Below are positions 1-17,643 of a stretch of DNA of 64,000 nucleotides, one piece after another. Both the position numbers and the translations under genes were made by a program. Source of the stretch: Anas platyrhynchos (Eukaryota > Chordata > Aves > Anseriformes > Anatidae); NCBI RefSeq assembly GCF_047663525.1, contig NC_092611.1, forward strand, positions 4,315,001 to 4,379,000. The letters are read 5' to 3'. Every line of letters begins with the position of its first letter. The first letter of the stretch is position 1. The notes below the pieces were generated by a model. It worked only from the letters and a program-made list of their open reading frames with translations, made no database searches and was not told the DNA's origin.

Positions 1-45
1 GAGCAAGTTGTTATCAATGCAGTAATAAAACCTTTGCAAAACAAC

Positions 46-327
46 GGAAAGGAAAGGAAAGGAAAGGAAAGGAAAGGAAAGGAAAGGAAAGGAAAGGAAA
101 GGAAAGGAAAGGAAAGGAAAGGAAAGGAAAGGAAAGGAAAGGAAAGGAAAGGAAAGGAGAAGAGAAGAGAAGAGAAGAGAAGAGAAGAGAAGAGAAGAGA
201 AGAGAAGAGAAGAGAAGAGAAGAGAAGAGAAGAGAAGAGAAGAGAAGAGAAGAGAAGAGAAGAGAAGAGAAGAGAAGAGAAGAGAAGAGAAGAGAAGAGA
301 AGAGAAGAGAAGAGAAGAGAAGAGAAG
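46..327. repeat. Bipartite polypurine pentanucleotide microsatellite
   Basis: Positions 46-155 are an uninterrupted run of about 22 copies of GGAAA. From 157 to 327 the unit changes to GAGAA, about 34 copies, again without interruption. The whole block is purine on the plus strand and pyrimidine on the minus strand, so it could form triplex (H-DNA) structure. The reading frame crossing it (Lys/Gly/Glu/Arg repeats) is a by-product of the repeat and not a gene. Length and purity suggest a polymorphic locus, and assembled length may be unreliable. Confidence 0.98.
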
Positions 328-3137
328 CACACTCAAAATGTTAGAGCAAACAAGGCAAACTCTAGAGGTCCTGGGGCTGGCTGAAAAGAGACTGGGGCTG
401 TCACAGGGAGGTGGAAGGAGGAGACAAATGTCTGCCCCAGCTCCTCACCATCCTCCAGACTGCACCAAATGCCTTCCTGGGTGATTTGGTGCATTAGCTC
501 TAAAACAAAAAGAAACCAACTCCTATGGGAGGTGATAAGAGCAGATGAAAGAGTAAATCATTAAGCCAGCTCAGTGCACGGCATTGTAATAAACAGGCAG
601 TGGGGCAAAGAGCATTAATTACATGGGAGCAGGGACGCGGGTGCGCTATCAAGTGTACAGATCAGATGAGTAGGAAACATGGCAAAGTCATGCCTTGCAG
701 CGATGCCCTGTGGCAGCAGTTGCTGGTACCAACCCTGGAACCAGCTGTGTCTTCGGCTTTTTGATTTTTTTCCCTAACATAGGGGGGAATCACAGGCACA
801 GCCTCACTACATTTGGAGTGAGGATAAACAGGAGCCGCTTCCTCTGGGGTGCTCAGGGTTGAAATCAGAGCTGTTGGGTTTTTCTCATGCTTTTCTTCAT
901 CCTACAAATGGGTTGTGTGTTTAACACCTAAAAGTAACCTTTAAGTTTCCCTGCTTTGACTGATCACTGTATCCTTTAGGTAATCACATTCTGACTGCAT
1001 TGGACTCATGTGGGAAACCCTCAGGTCCTATTAAACAACGACCTTTAAAATATAACTGCTGGAGCTGGCTCGTGGAGTTAAATATTTGACATGTAGGGTA
1101 GCATTGTAACATGGTAATTATAGCATTACTGCAGTACGGCTGTAGGACTGTCTTGTCACGGTATTCTGCTAGGGGTTTAGTTATGTTAGGGGTTTAGTTA
1201 TATTATTCTGATATAATACCTTTGCATGTACGTGATGTGTCTCGCTGCTCACCCAGAAAATACAGACTGTTCAGCCACCTCCCCTGCTCAGGCATGTCAC
1301 TCCCTTTGTCAGAGGGATCCAGGTAGATGTTCTGATTCCTGCTTCAAAGGTCTAAAGAGGCTATTGTATTAAGCTACTGGACTGTGCCAGCAGTGCTGGT
1401 AAACAGCGCCTTGCTTTGATTTCATGTTTAATTACCCAATGCGCCCATTGTCAATAAATCCTTGCTTTTAAGTCATGAAATAAGGCAGAGCCTTGCAGTG
1501 CTCCTACAAGCTGCCTGCAAAGCTGCTCTCAAATGCAGTAGGAAATCATGTTTTCACGCACAGCATTTCCACCCAAGCATTAAGTCCCCTCCTCATTTTT
1601 ATTTTATTTTTTTCAGGAAAAGGTTGTAGGCATTTGGTGAAGGTAGGACTGTGGCACAAGGTGCAGTCACGGTTGTGCAGGCAGCTGCACACACCAGGGT
1701 GGTGTTTGTGTGAGAAGGCGACGTTTGCTTGCCTCAAGGTGATGCATCAGCTGATTTGTTTAAAGCAGCTCTCACCTGGCAGCAGCAGGTCTGACCCAGC
1801 CTGGAGGATTTTCCTGCCCCAGGACAGCTGCCTGCAGGAGATGCTATCTGCACATGGCCAGGACCCAGCAGCTTGGGCTCAACAGAGCAAAACAGGGTGT
1901 CTTCAGGACAAACTGACCCCAAAATGGGGATGAAAAAAGCCTAAGCAACAACTTGTGCTTCTCAAAGGCCAACAGCAGCAAGCTGTTTTCAACCTCATCC
2001 CCAAATTGTCCTTTATGGCAGGAAACAGCAGGAGAAGGGTGTGTTTTGCTTTATCATACCAACAGGTGGGGAATAAAGCCCAAATGCAGCTGGGGGAAGC
2101 AAACCAAGGTGGTGGGTGTATGGGGAGGTTCAGCACCAAGGTACGCAGCCCCTCGCTGTTCCAGTGGATTGCATCTGTGCCACGAGTGAGCCAGTGTTGC
2201 TGCAGCTCAGCACGGGTGGGAGCACTACCGAGCAGAGGAGGAGCTGCTCAGCACCGCCAGCCACAGCCTTTGCTATCAATTAAAAACTCCTAATTGACCA
2301 GCCCGACACAACCGACCTATAGCCGTGCCAAGGCAGGCCCCTGAACATATGTTCGAGCCCACATCAAAGAGCTAATCGTTTCTGCACCTAATTAAGCAAA
2401 GCAGCAAATGGTAAACAGGAGCTGGCTGAGTTTTAATTGCTGCAATTCTCCTAGGAAACGGATCCCCCGGCTCTCCTGCAACCCCTGCACGTGTGTGCCA
2501 GCACCAAGGGGTGCAAGCAGAGGTGCTGAGCAGCTCGGGTGGGATCCCCGCTGCAAATCCCAGCTTGGTGATGCTCTGGGAGGAAGCAGTGATGCAGAGA
2601 GAAAGTTGTTTGGGGTTTGGGAGCATTTCTGAAGTTTTTTTTAACAAAATCCTTTGGCTTTGCGAAATCAATGCATTTGGGCTGAAACAATTCCAGGAAT
2701 TTTAAACACTTTTGCTTAGAGCACACCGCTCCTGTGGCTGTTCAAATTCTTCTGTAGGAGCTGAACAATCCCACTGGTGGTTCCCTTGCCCCCAGCTATA
2801 GCTTTCCCAGTGTGTTATCTCTCCTGCCTGGTCCTATAAACCTGACCCTGTCCAGGTCTGCAGGGGATGCTCTTGCTCAAACCCCTGAGGGTTAGGAAGA
2901 GCAGGAGCTGCTGCTGGAAGGGATGAAGCCCACTTTGGGCCCTCTGGGGGCTGCAAGATTCAGGCTGCTGGGATGCCAGATTGCAGCAGACATGGGGCTC
3001 AGCTAAATGAGTCTGGGCTCCGGCTCTTCCAGACCTCTCCAAAAGGCAAAGGGAAAAAATCCTCCATTTTTTTCCATAGTGTTACATCAAACCCTGGTGT
3101 GATTTGTGTAATGACATTGTTTTTCTTTGCCTTTTAG
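328..3137. other. Region upstream of the first TMEM45-type gene, no gene recognised
   Basis: No coding exon with family resemblance was seen on either strand. It probably contains the promoter and one or more 5' untranslated exons of the downstream gene, because the first coding exon starts at a splice acceptor, but I cannot place them. A short direct duplication (AGGGGTTTAGTTAT twice) lies near 1170-1204. Between about 2275 and 2440 there are several TAATTA/CAATTA-type AT cores in otherwise mixed sequence, which might be regulatory but are not evidence on their own. Confidence 0.6.
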
Positions 3138-3155
3138 TTGGAGGACATTGTCAGG

Positions 3156-6640
<3,485 letters not shown>

Positions 6641-7220
6641 GGAGGGTGCACTCTCCTTCTCCAAATATGTGAAGAATCAGTTTTTCAGAAGAAAGACAAA
6701 ACCAAAATCTAATGAAATATTTATGTTTGGGGAGAGTGGAGAGGTGCCACCGTTCTGCTCTTGGGAAGCCCGTTGTGTGCATGGGTGGTAGCTGTCCCAA
6801 CCTGTACCCAAATGTCACCATCACTGTCCACAGTGACTTTTAGCTACAAAATGAAGTGCAGAAGTTCAACATTATGAGATCATTTTGTCCTGTGGGTTCC
6901 CATGAGTGTCTCCATAGTGAAGGATGGCATCCTTTGGCCGGGTGATTCTTCCAAGCCCATGCTGGCCTGACCTGCTGTGACCGAAGGCAGGGAAGGTCCA
7001 GGCTGGGGTCAGGTCTTCCAACACCTCATCACCAAAATGTCATCCCAAGGAGGAAGAGCAAAGGAGTGCTGAATGCGGGATTATGTCAAATTTGCAACAT
7101 CACAGCTTGATTGAACACAATACAAATTTTATTACCAAAGCTTTGAACTGAAGACACGTTTTAAATAGTTTTATATTCACTTAAAATCTTAAAGAGTGAA
7201 TAAATGTGAATTAAAAACCC
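6641..7220 (+). other. TMEM45B: 3' untranslated region of TMEM45B-like gene
   Basis: Runs from the stop codon to an inferred cleavage point shortly after the AATAAA at 7199-7204. No other canonical AATAAA was noticed between the stop and this site. The 3' limit is an estimate. Confidence 0.65.
7199..7204 (+). terminator. Polyadenylation signal AATAAA, TMEM45B-like gene
   Basis: Canonical hexamer 559 bases after the stop codon, in AT-rich sequence. It is the first good signal downstream of this gene. Confidence 0.65.
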
Positions 7221-10200
7221 TCATTGAGCTGATATCCTTAAGTTTAAGTCTTATAAATTATAGAGTGTGCAATAATGGCTTAGACAAATCCAGCTCTCAG
7301 ACCTGCAAAGCCTGGAGGCCTGCAAGACACATGGCTGAGCAGCCAGGATTCATGAGACGTCCCACATTTCCACTGAACAAAACCCCCTCGGCTGGGAAAG
7401 TGAGATGGAACAGGCACACTTTTCATTTTCAGCCTGCCTTTGCCAGATAATTACTTGCAAAAACATCACTTTGTAGATAAGAGGAAGATGTGCCAATAGT
7501 GAGTATAAAGATTAAGAAATGTATATAAAATAAACACCAGTAGAAGCTGAGTTACAGCTGTTCGGGTCTCAAACCCTGGGGCTAGGAGGATGCTCTGCAC
7601 TGAAGTCTTCTCAGTGTCGGGGGAATGGCAGCGGGGTTTGTGCTTCTGCACGTGGCTGAACCAAAAAGCAGCTGCCCCTCTGCCCGCAGGTCCCAGCCCC
7701 TTTACTCTTGTGCACAGAGGTTGCTGCAGACAAAGGGGGCTACAGTCAGGATTTTATTGCTTTATAACAGTGCTGTAAAGACTAGCTTTTCTTGAATGTC
7801 AGCTTCCCTGCATTTCCACCACTTTGGAGCAGGTTTATTTTGCAGCATTGGATATCGGGAGGTGCCAATAGGCTCAGTGCAAAGGGAATTAAGCGGCAGA
7901 GTAATCCGCCACTGTAAATCCATCTGATAAACACCATGCAATTAAGTCTCATGAATTGTAACTGATGAAGACAACAAGCATTTTGCAGATACTTATTCTG
8001 CTAAGAGGTGATTGGAATATTTTTTTTTTTCTAAACTGTGCCAATTCCTCTTGCTGCTCTGATGAGACGTGACCCGGGGAGAGCATTTTGCAGCTGCTGA
8101 CTCCTAGTGCACAGAGCAAGCCTTATTTGCAGGGTGACAAACTGAGCACCTAGAGTGCTCCAGGACAGAAAACAACCTTAATTGAAGAAATAAAATATAA
8201 ATGATAATAATAATTAAAAAAAAAAAAAAAAAAAAGTAGTGCTCTGAATTATTTTCTTAAAAAAAAAAAAAAAAAAAAAAAAGACAATTAGAAAAAACAT
8301 CATTCTTCCCATTAAATAGCCACATGAGGGCAGCACCAGGTGGCAGAGCTGGTGTTGGGCGTGCAGAAGCTGCTCCAGGCTGGCCGAGGTCACCCTCACC
8401 TTGCAGGCACCCTCCTCCTTGCCGTCCCCAAAAGCCGGAGGTTATTTCCATCAGAGGGGATGCAGCTGAAAGCTGACCTTGTGGTTTTTTTCAAAGCACT
8501 CGTTGCTTTTGAGCATGAAGGTGGGAAAGGGTTTATTGAATTCTTCACAGCTCTGTTTGTTTGTCTTAATCAAGTTGCAGTCTCCTTTCCCTCTGAGATC
8601 TCCTCCAGCATTTTCTTGTCCCCTTGTCACCATGTGGCCACAAAACACTTTTCCCCTCTGTAGCACTGAGAGTCTGGAATAGCTTCTGTCTGCCTCATTA
8701 ACTCCTGGTCCTACAAACATCCTAGGACTGTCAGTATAGTGCTTGCTAATTTGTTTTCTTTCTCTGGAGCACATTCTTTTCCAAGGTATGAAGGTCAGCA
8801 AAGGAGGAGAGATACAGCCTGTGGTTAAGTTAGAAGAAAATACAGGTGATGTTTGCTTTTTGAGGAACTTGTTTTTGGGTGAGAATTAACAATTTGTGTT
8901 TTAGCTAAGAAACATGTTTGTAAATAGCTTTGGTACCCAAAGAAGGGCATGAAGGTTGCTGGGCGCCAAGGGCACAGTAAATGGTCCAGAGTTGGCTTAT
9001 TATATAGTGAAGTGCAACCAAAAGCCATCCTCACACTTATTTCTTACATGACAGACATGCCAGGATAGTCCTAAATGAAGTACTACTTTTAACACAGCTT
9101 TACTACCAACCAGCACGTTTTTCACTATATAAATTGAATTACCAGCTGGCATCTTGAAACTATGTACGGACCGAATGGCCATGCAGCTGGCGTGGACCTG
9201 GGCTATGTTTGTAGCCATATCAGTCTTTAAAAGGGCTGTAATGCCCTGGGAGATGTTTGGGGTGGTTTGGTTTTAGCCCTGTGTCACCATAGCCTGGTGC
9301 TGGTGGATGGTGTTGGTCAGTGCAGGGCTCTGCCTGTTCAAGGCAGGAAGGTGCTGCTGGTTATCTCAAAGTGATACCTAGCCCTGTTTCTTCTGTCTTT
9401 CTCAGTTGTTCAGTTTCTCAGCACCGAGAGCCCCAGCACAGCCTGTCCATGAGCTGCTCATTTCATGGTTCTGACCAGAGATAGGATCTACCACTGCCAC
9501 CTTTCACGGCCACGTTTATGTAAGGCCGGAATGATAGCGTAGGAAGCAGAACAAGCCCTGCCTATGCTTTTACCACCTGCTTCACCTCCCCTGTTGCCTG
9601 TTTATGAAAGCCTGTCTTAGCATTCGTCATAATAATAATAATACTTTGCAATTCCCTAACAACCATCCATCTGCAGAGCCTGAGCTGCTGGCAAACCTTT
9701 AATTAGATTGTGCCTCCCACCACCCCCAGGAAGTAGGCAAACATTATCACATTTTTTCATTAGCACCAAGGCCGATGATGAACCTTCAGGGAGAGGATGT
9801 TGCAGTTACAGCCAAGAAAAAATAAAAAATGAAGTCAAATTCAGCTTGGTGTTGAGCTTGGGAACATCAGGGCAGCTGTGCGATTACTGGGACTATCCCA
9901 TAATGTTCCCCCATATCCCAGTGGATTGTAGCTCAGCACAGTTCATTGGAGTGCATCTGTTCATGATAGCTGTGATAGCACCCATGCTGTGTGGCTGACC
10001 CTTTCTGTGATCTGGGGGGGGCTGCCATCATTTTGTCCCCTGTTCCCAAGCACTTCTCACAGCCTCATCCTCACCTTTTGTTGTGGGCATGCCTTAAAAG
10101 GCTGGAAACCCTTTTTCCCCAAGCATTTCATGCACTGCCAGCTTTTCCCAAAGTCTGCTTTGCTAACAGACTGGCAGGTACTTTATTTTAAGTTACCCTT

Positions 10201-13200
10201 TCACAGAAACCTTTCTCTGCTGGTTTTGCTCCTGGCAGGCTCTTTAACCTCCACGGCAAGGGACAGGCATGGTGCAGCTGGGCCTCATTTCTTCCCCTCT
10301 TCCTCCAGCTGCTGGCTCCCAGCTCCTGTTCTCCTGCAGTCCTGGGGGGCTTTGCTCCTGCTTGGTGACTGGCTTTGAGCTCAGCTGCTTTTTGGGATCC
10401 TGCTGTGTGGAGCTGGCTGTTAGCAGAAGGGAAAACCCAGACACAAACGGTGCTGCTGTGCTCTTCCAGTAACCTGCACGCTCCAGGTAAGCTTGCTGTA
10501 TTATTTTTGGGTGGATCCATAGGGAGGGCTGCTATGGGGGCTGTATTTCTCTTAGTGCCCATTCTTAGTGGACCCTGCAAGCTCCTGAAAGCTTGGCTTG
10601 GTGCTTGTACTTTGGCAGCCCCTCTGCAGCTGCAGGCTTTCCTGGGAATTAGGGATCCCCTTCCACATACACTTGGCTCACACCGTGCATCTGTAGGACA
10701 GGCAGCTCCTGCAGGTGAGCGCAGTGTCTGTTGCCCTGTCCCTGTTTGCATTTCTCCATCCTGCGAGCACTGAGTTGCCTCCTGTTGGAGGTGAGCAAGC
10801 CCTGGAGCTGCGTGCAGGAAGGGCTGGTGGCAGCGATGCAGCGCGGCAGCACACCAGCAGCTGCTTGTTTTTCTTCCTTCCTCCTGCTTGCTGCCACTGA
10901 TAGGGAGATAATGCGTGTAAACAAGCTTCTGGCTATGGCTCGGTGGCCTTTCTGGCTGCGCTGGAGAACAGCCCATCACCCTGGGGTAGGCTGGTTTGCC
11001 TCCTGCTCTTCCAGCCTCAGGGCTTCCCCGGGGTGCTGGCTCATGTGCGTGGCTCTTGCAGGGCTGAGCATTGGGCATGGCTCCTCCTGTACCCTGCTGG
11101 GGAGGTTTTTGGGTTCACAGGGGGTTACGTAAATGTTTGCAGCTTAGAGAATTACCAGAATGCAAATGCAGTGAGTGGCGGTAAATGCCCAGGCCTGCTC
11201 CTTGAGCAGCGCTGCTCCTGCACCATAAACCCAGTGCTTCGAAGGGAGCTGGGGGCAGTGGGGGGATCGTTCGCCTCGAGGCACCTGCATTGCTCATCTG
11301 TGGGGCTGGTGAGGTGCTAAGGCTGGGCACGCAGGAATTTGAGGCATGCTTTGCAGGTCAGTAATGGTTTGTGGCTGCAGCTGCTTGGTGTTGGGCAGTG
11401 TTGTGTCAAGTAAGGGAAAAAAAAAAAAAAAGGAGTAAAATCAGGCTACTGTGTTCTGCCAACCCTGCTTTTGGGGGAAAGGGGCCATACTCCTCCTCCT
11501 CATCTGGAGATTGGAGAGATGGAGATTGAGCTTGCAAGGGCTCAGCTCTGGTTTGGGAGCCCCTGACCCCAAACTTCTGCCTACAGGCACCTTACATAAG
11601 GCCAGACCCCATAAAGGGGTTACTGAGTCCAGTTCTGGGACCTCAGAGCCCTTCCAGCAGGGCCTGGCCATGTCGGGCGATGCTGCATCCTTGTCTTTCC
11701 TTGACTCTTTCCCCAGCCATCCAAAAAAAATAGCATGATAACTGAATATATGTGGTTGCCATGGGAACAGGAATTGGCTGCTCTTCCTGATTTTGTGGCA
11801 AACTCCAGGAGACTTCTTGTTAATAGCAGGCCGAGGTGCCTCTGGTTGTGAAAGCCGGTTGACTCAGTGCGCTTTGAGCTGTCCTGCAGGATGCTCGGCT
11901 CTAAACATCCTGTCTGAGGGCCACCTCCCCGCCGCTTCTCCCTTTATCTGCCACTTCTGAGTAATAACCGCTCCTTTCTGCCCGCATCTGGCAAGGGAGA
12001 AGGACAGGCAGAAGTCACAGGTAAACTGCTCTCATTCCCCGTAAAGAGAAATGGGTGGCTGAGCTGTGCGTGGGATGGACGTGGCTTATTGAGCCCAGTT
12101 CTTCAAGAGGTTTTATGTGGTGGCAGCCACTGCAGTGTCTGAGTTTCTGTGGCTTTAGCACTTCTGGGGGTCATCAGCTTTTGGAGCTGTGCCGTGGTGG
12201 AGGATTTGCAGGACAGCAGACAAGCTGGGTGCCTCTGCTGCTGGGCAAGGGCTGTTGGCACAAGAGAGGTGTGCCCAGCAGGGGTGGAGGAGGATCCACA
12301 AAGACATATATCTGGGACAAGACTCTCCAAATGTCCCTGGCTAGGCTGGTTGTCCTGGGGTGCTGCCTCTCCCTGCTGGGCTGATTGTTGCACCCACAGA
12401 TACTCGTGCATCCGTGTGGACAGCATCCTCCCAGCAGCAGCGATGTCCCTGAACCAGCAGGATCGATCCCCTGTGTGGGACAAAAATCATCAGTGCCATT
12501 TGGCTGGACACATGCTGGAGCTGTGCTGGCTCTGGGGGAGAGCCTGGAAATCGGGCAGAAATGCTGTCCTGCCCAAATGTGCAGTGCTGTAAGGAGAGAA
12601 GGCAGCTCCCGTGCGGCTGCTAAAGGAAAAGCATCACAGGCTGGGAGCTGCGGGGGGAGAAAGGCAGCTCAGGTAATAACTTCTGACTGCAGCCGTATTT
12701 CACATCCTCTGACAGGCATAGTAGCTTGCAGGAAAAATAAATAACCCGAGTGCCTCTCCTCAGCCAGCACTGCGTTCTGGGGCTGCGACTCTCCTGGAGC
12801 TCAATCAGCGTGCGTGTGAGCCTGGCCTGGGTGCTGGGGGAGCTGGTGGGTGAGGTGGGCTGGGTTTGGCCTCGGTGGGATGGTTTTGGGGATGGGGGGG
12901 TGTTTTGCTGCGCCTCAAGTATGTGAGCCGTGCAAGTGGTTTGTTGCTTGGAAACACGTTGGTTTATCTGAAAAATAGTGGCTGTTTCTTAAAATAAACT
13001 TTTTCTTTTTGAGAGGGTTATAGACAAGATTCTGCTTGACCAAACGGTGGGCTTGGGGCCCATTTCTGATGCTTGAGTGTGGGATGTTTCTGCTTTCCTA
13101 CTCCTCTCCTCCAATTAAGCATGTAAAATTAATGCTCCAGCTATTTATCTTGATCGGGGTATGTTCCTGACTCCAGCTTCAGGCTGTTGTCCTTGCAGTT

Positions 13201-14751
13201 ACAGTTCCTGCAGGACAATGGTCAAATTTGGTTATAGATCGTGCAATTACACACTGTTTAAATGTGATTTAAGAGCATTTGTTCTTAGTCACTTCTTCAA
13301 GTGGATGCAGGTGCTAGGAAGATACGTGCCCTAGCCTTGGTGTTCAAGCTATAATCAGCAAAGACATGGGCTCTCCTGGGGCACGATCCACTTCACCCTC
13401 CCGTAGGCACCCAAAACTCAGCAGAAAGCCACCACCAGCTCCTGAACCAGCTGCTGGGACAGGGCCGATCTCATCAGCCCGAAGGGCTGTTGAGTAACTT
13501 CCCTCCTGAAAGGAAACCCTAGCATGGTGTGAAGAGCTGCGAGCCTTCCCCACATCACCTGTGTCCTGGAGATGCGATGGGTGACACAGCCTGGAAATCA
13601 AAATCCTGTCCTTGCCCACGCTGAACCAGTTCGAATGACTCCAGTACTAGAGCCAAAACCTGGCTGGGGACACCTTGTAGAGCTCTCCCTCACCTCAGGT
13701 GCTTGCCCCGCCACATCCTACCCTAATTTCACAGCGCCTAATTACTTTCTCGTGTGGGAGGACTTGGAGAACGTGCTGGAGTTGTTCATCCGGCCTCTGC
13801 AATTTCCTTTGGTATTTATAAACACGAGGATGTGATTTGTGATGCAAGGCCCTCCTGATGCAAGGCGGTGTGGTAGCTCTTCCGCGGGTGAGTAACGCTC
13901 GCTTCCGCACAAGTGCGAGTGGAAGGGAAGGAGCAGAGAGCCTGAGAGGAGGGAAGGAGCGAGATCTCTTCGAGTGATAGATGCATACAGAGAGGAAGGA
14001 GAGGGGTCTTGCTGGAGGAGACAAGACCACCCCAAGGTAACATCAGCGTGCCCTGATAACAGCTGGAAGCACTCGGATAACTCCTTATTCCTTCTGTTCT
14101 TGCTGCTCTTTCCTCAAGTTTCTCCTTGCCTTCCCTGCTGCTACTCGGTGCCTGGTGGTGTTGGCGCGGTGGCATGCCCTCGGTGTCTGAGCTCTTCCTT
14201 CTGGAGATGAAATGCCTTTCCCTGATGTCCTGTCACTGCTCACGTGCAACACAGAGGTTGCGGGGAAGCTGCACAAGGCTCCTTTGGGGAGCGGTGCTGG
14301 TGCTGGCCTTGCCTTCTGCTGTGCCCAGCAGAGCCGCGGCTGGCTGGAGCTGCTGAAGGCGCCGGCTGGATTCACGCCCTGGTAATTATCTGGTTTGGAG
14401 GGAGCTCGTGTTCCAAGGAAATAATTGTGCTGTTGCTTTTTATTAGCAAAAAACTTTGTTACGGTGCCTCTTCTAAAAGCTGCTTTGTTTTCTTGGGTGT
14501 TAATGCATTTTTCTTCAGCACTATGAAGTCCTGATGCTTGTATGCATCCAACCCCATACATACATACATATACAGTGGTGCATGGTGGCAGCTTCTCCCT
14601 GGTGACTTCACGTCTCTGGCATTCCCTGTTTGCACCCAATGGTGCAGTGGCTTGGTTGGGTGCAGCTCCCCGGGGAAGCCAAGCAAACAAGCACCCTGAC
14701 CTCCCTTGGGGATAATTTGAGTTTTTCCCCAGGCACTGTTTGTCCTTGCAG
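7221..14751. other. Intergenic region between the tandem TMEM45-type genes
   Basis: About 7.5 kb without a recognisable coding exon. It contains two long A-tracts (8216-8282), a stretch rich in CTG/CAG-type words from about 10.2 to 12.7 kb that yields long but meaningless reading frames, and presumably the promoter and 5' untranslated exon(s) of the second gene, which I could not place. No third TMEM45-type exon was seen here. Confidence 0.6.
8189..8282 (+). repeat. AATAAA followed by two long A-tracts, possible retroposon tail
   Basis: AATAAA at 8189-8194 is followed about 22 bases later by an A-run (8216-8235), then 24 mixed bases and a second A-run (about 8260-8282). This signal-plus-tail arrangement resembles the 3' end of a retrocopied transcript. 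No parental coding sequence was recognised upstream, so a plain microsatellite is equally possible. Confidence 0.5.
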
Positions 14752-14769
14752 GCCCTGTGAGTGAGCCCG

Positions 14770-17181
<2,412 letters not shown>

Positions 17182-17643
17182 TGCTGTCGGGTGTTTCCCT
17201 TGTGGGAACTCCTTCCTGCTGGTCTAGAGCTACTGAAATGAGGTTTTGAGTTTTGCCTTGTTGACCTGCACCGACGCTTGATGGGGGAGCACCAGAAGCG
17301 GGAGGCAGGGCCCTGAAGGCAGAGCACAGCAGCAGGCACTGAGCTGCTCCTGCATGCTGCCGGCATCCTGCTGGCAGCAGCACGCCCAAACCAGGCTCCT
17401 CAGGGAAGGTTTTCCTAATTTTCTCAGGCTGCTATCTGCGGGGCTGGTTTACTGGTGGAGTCTGCCTGGTGTAGCTGATTTGGCTCTTATTGAACCCGGC
17501 CCTCGCTGCTGGAGGCAAACTGCCCTGTGAGCCTGCTCCGGCATCTGTCGCTTGCTCTGGTGTTAATGGAGGGGGTTTTGTACAAAGCTTAATGTGCACA
17601 GCGTATACATGGTCACCAATAAAGTACTTTAACAAACCATGAT
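17182..17643 (+). other. 3' untranslated region of the TMEM45 paralogue
   Basis: From the stop codon to an estimated cleavage point 15-25 bases after the AATAAA at 17618, in line with GT-rich sequence just downstream. The 3' limit is an estimate. Confidence 0.7.
17618..17623 (+). terminator. Polyadenylation signal AATAAA, TMEM45 paralogue
   Basis: Canonical hexamer 437 bases after the stop codon. It is the first one in the expected place. Confidence 0.75.

Noticed and set aside
34..384. 116-codon open frame of Lys/Gly/Glu/Arg repeats
   Set aside because: It is only the translation of the GGAAA/GAGAA microsatellite and has no gene context.
10188..11078. 296-codon minus-strand open frame
   Set aside because: The composition follows the CTG/CAG-rich local DNA, with no domain, no family resemblance and many overlapping frames in other phases. 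The length arises from GC content.
11860..11866. TGACTCA (AP-1 consensus), also near 19293 and at 63941
   Set aside because: A palindromic 7-mer is expected several times in 64 kb by chance; positions do not coincide with any placed promoter.
14005..14040. Possible 5' untranslated exon of the TMEM45 paralogue ending at CCCCAAG|GTAACA
   Set aside because: A single donor-like word without promoter or transcript evidence; many such words occur by chance.
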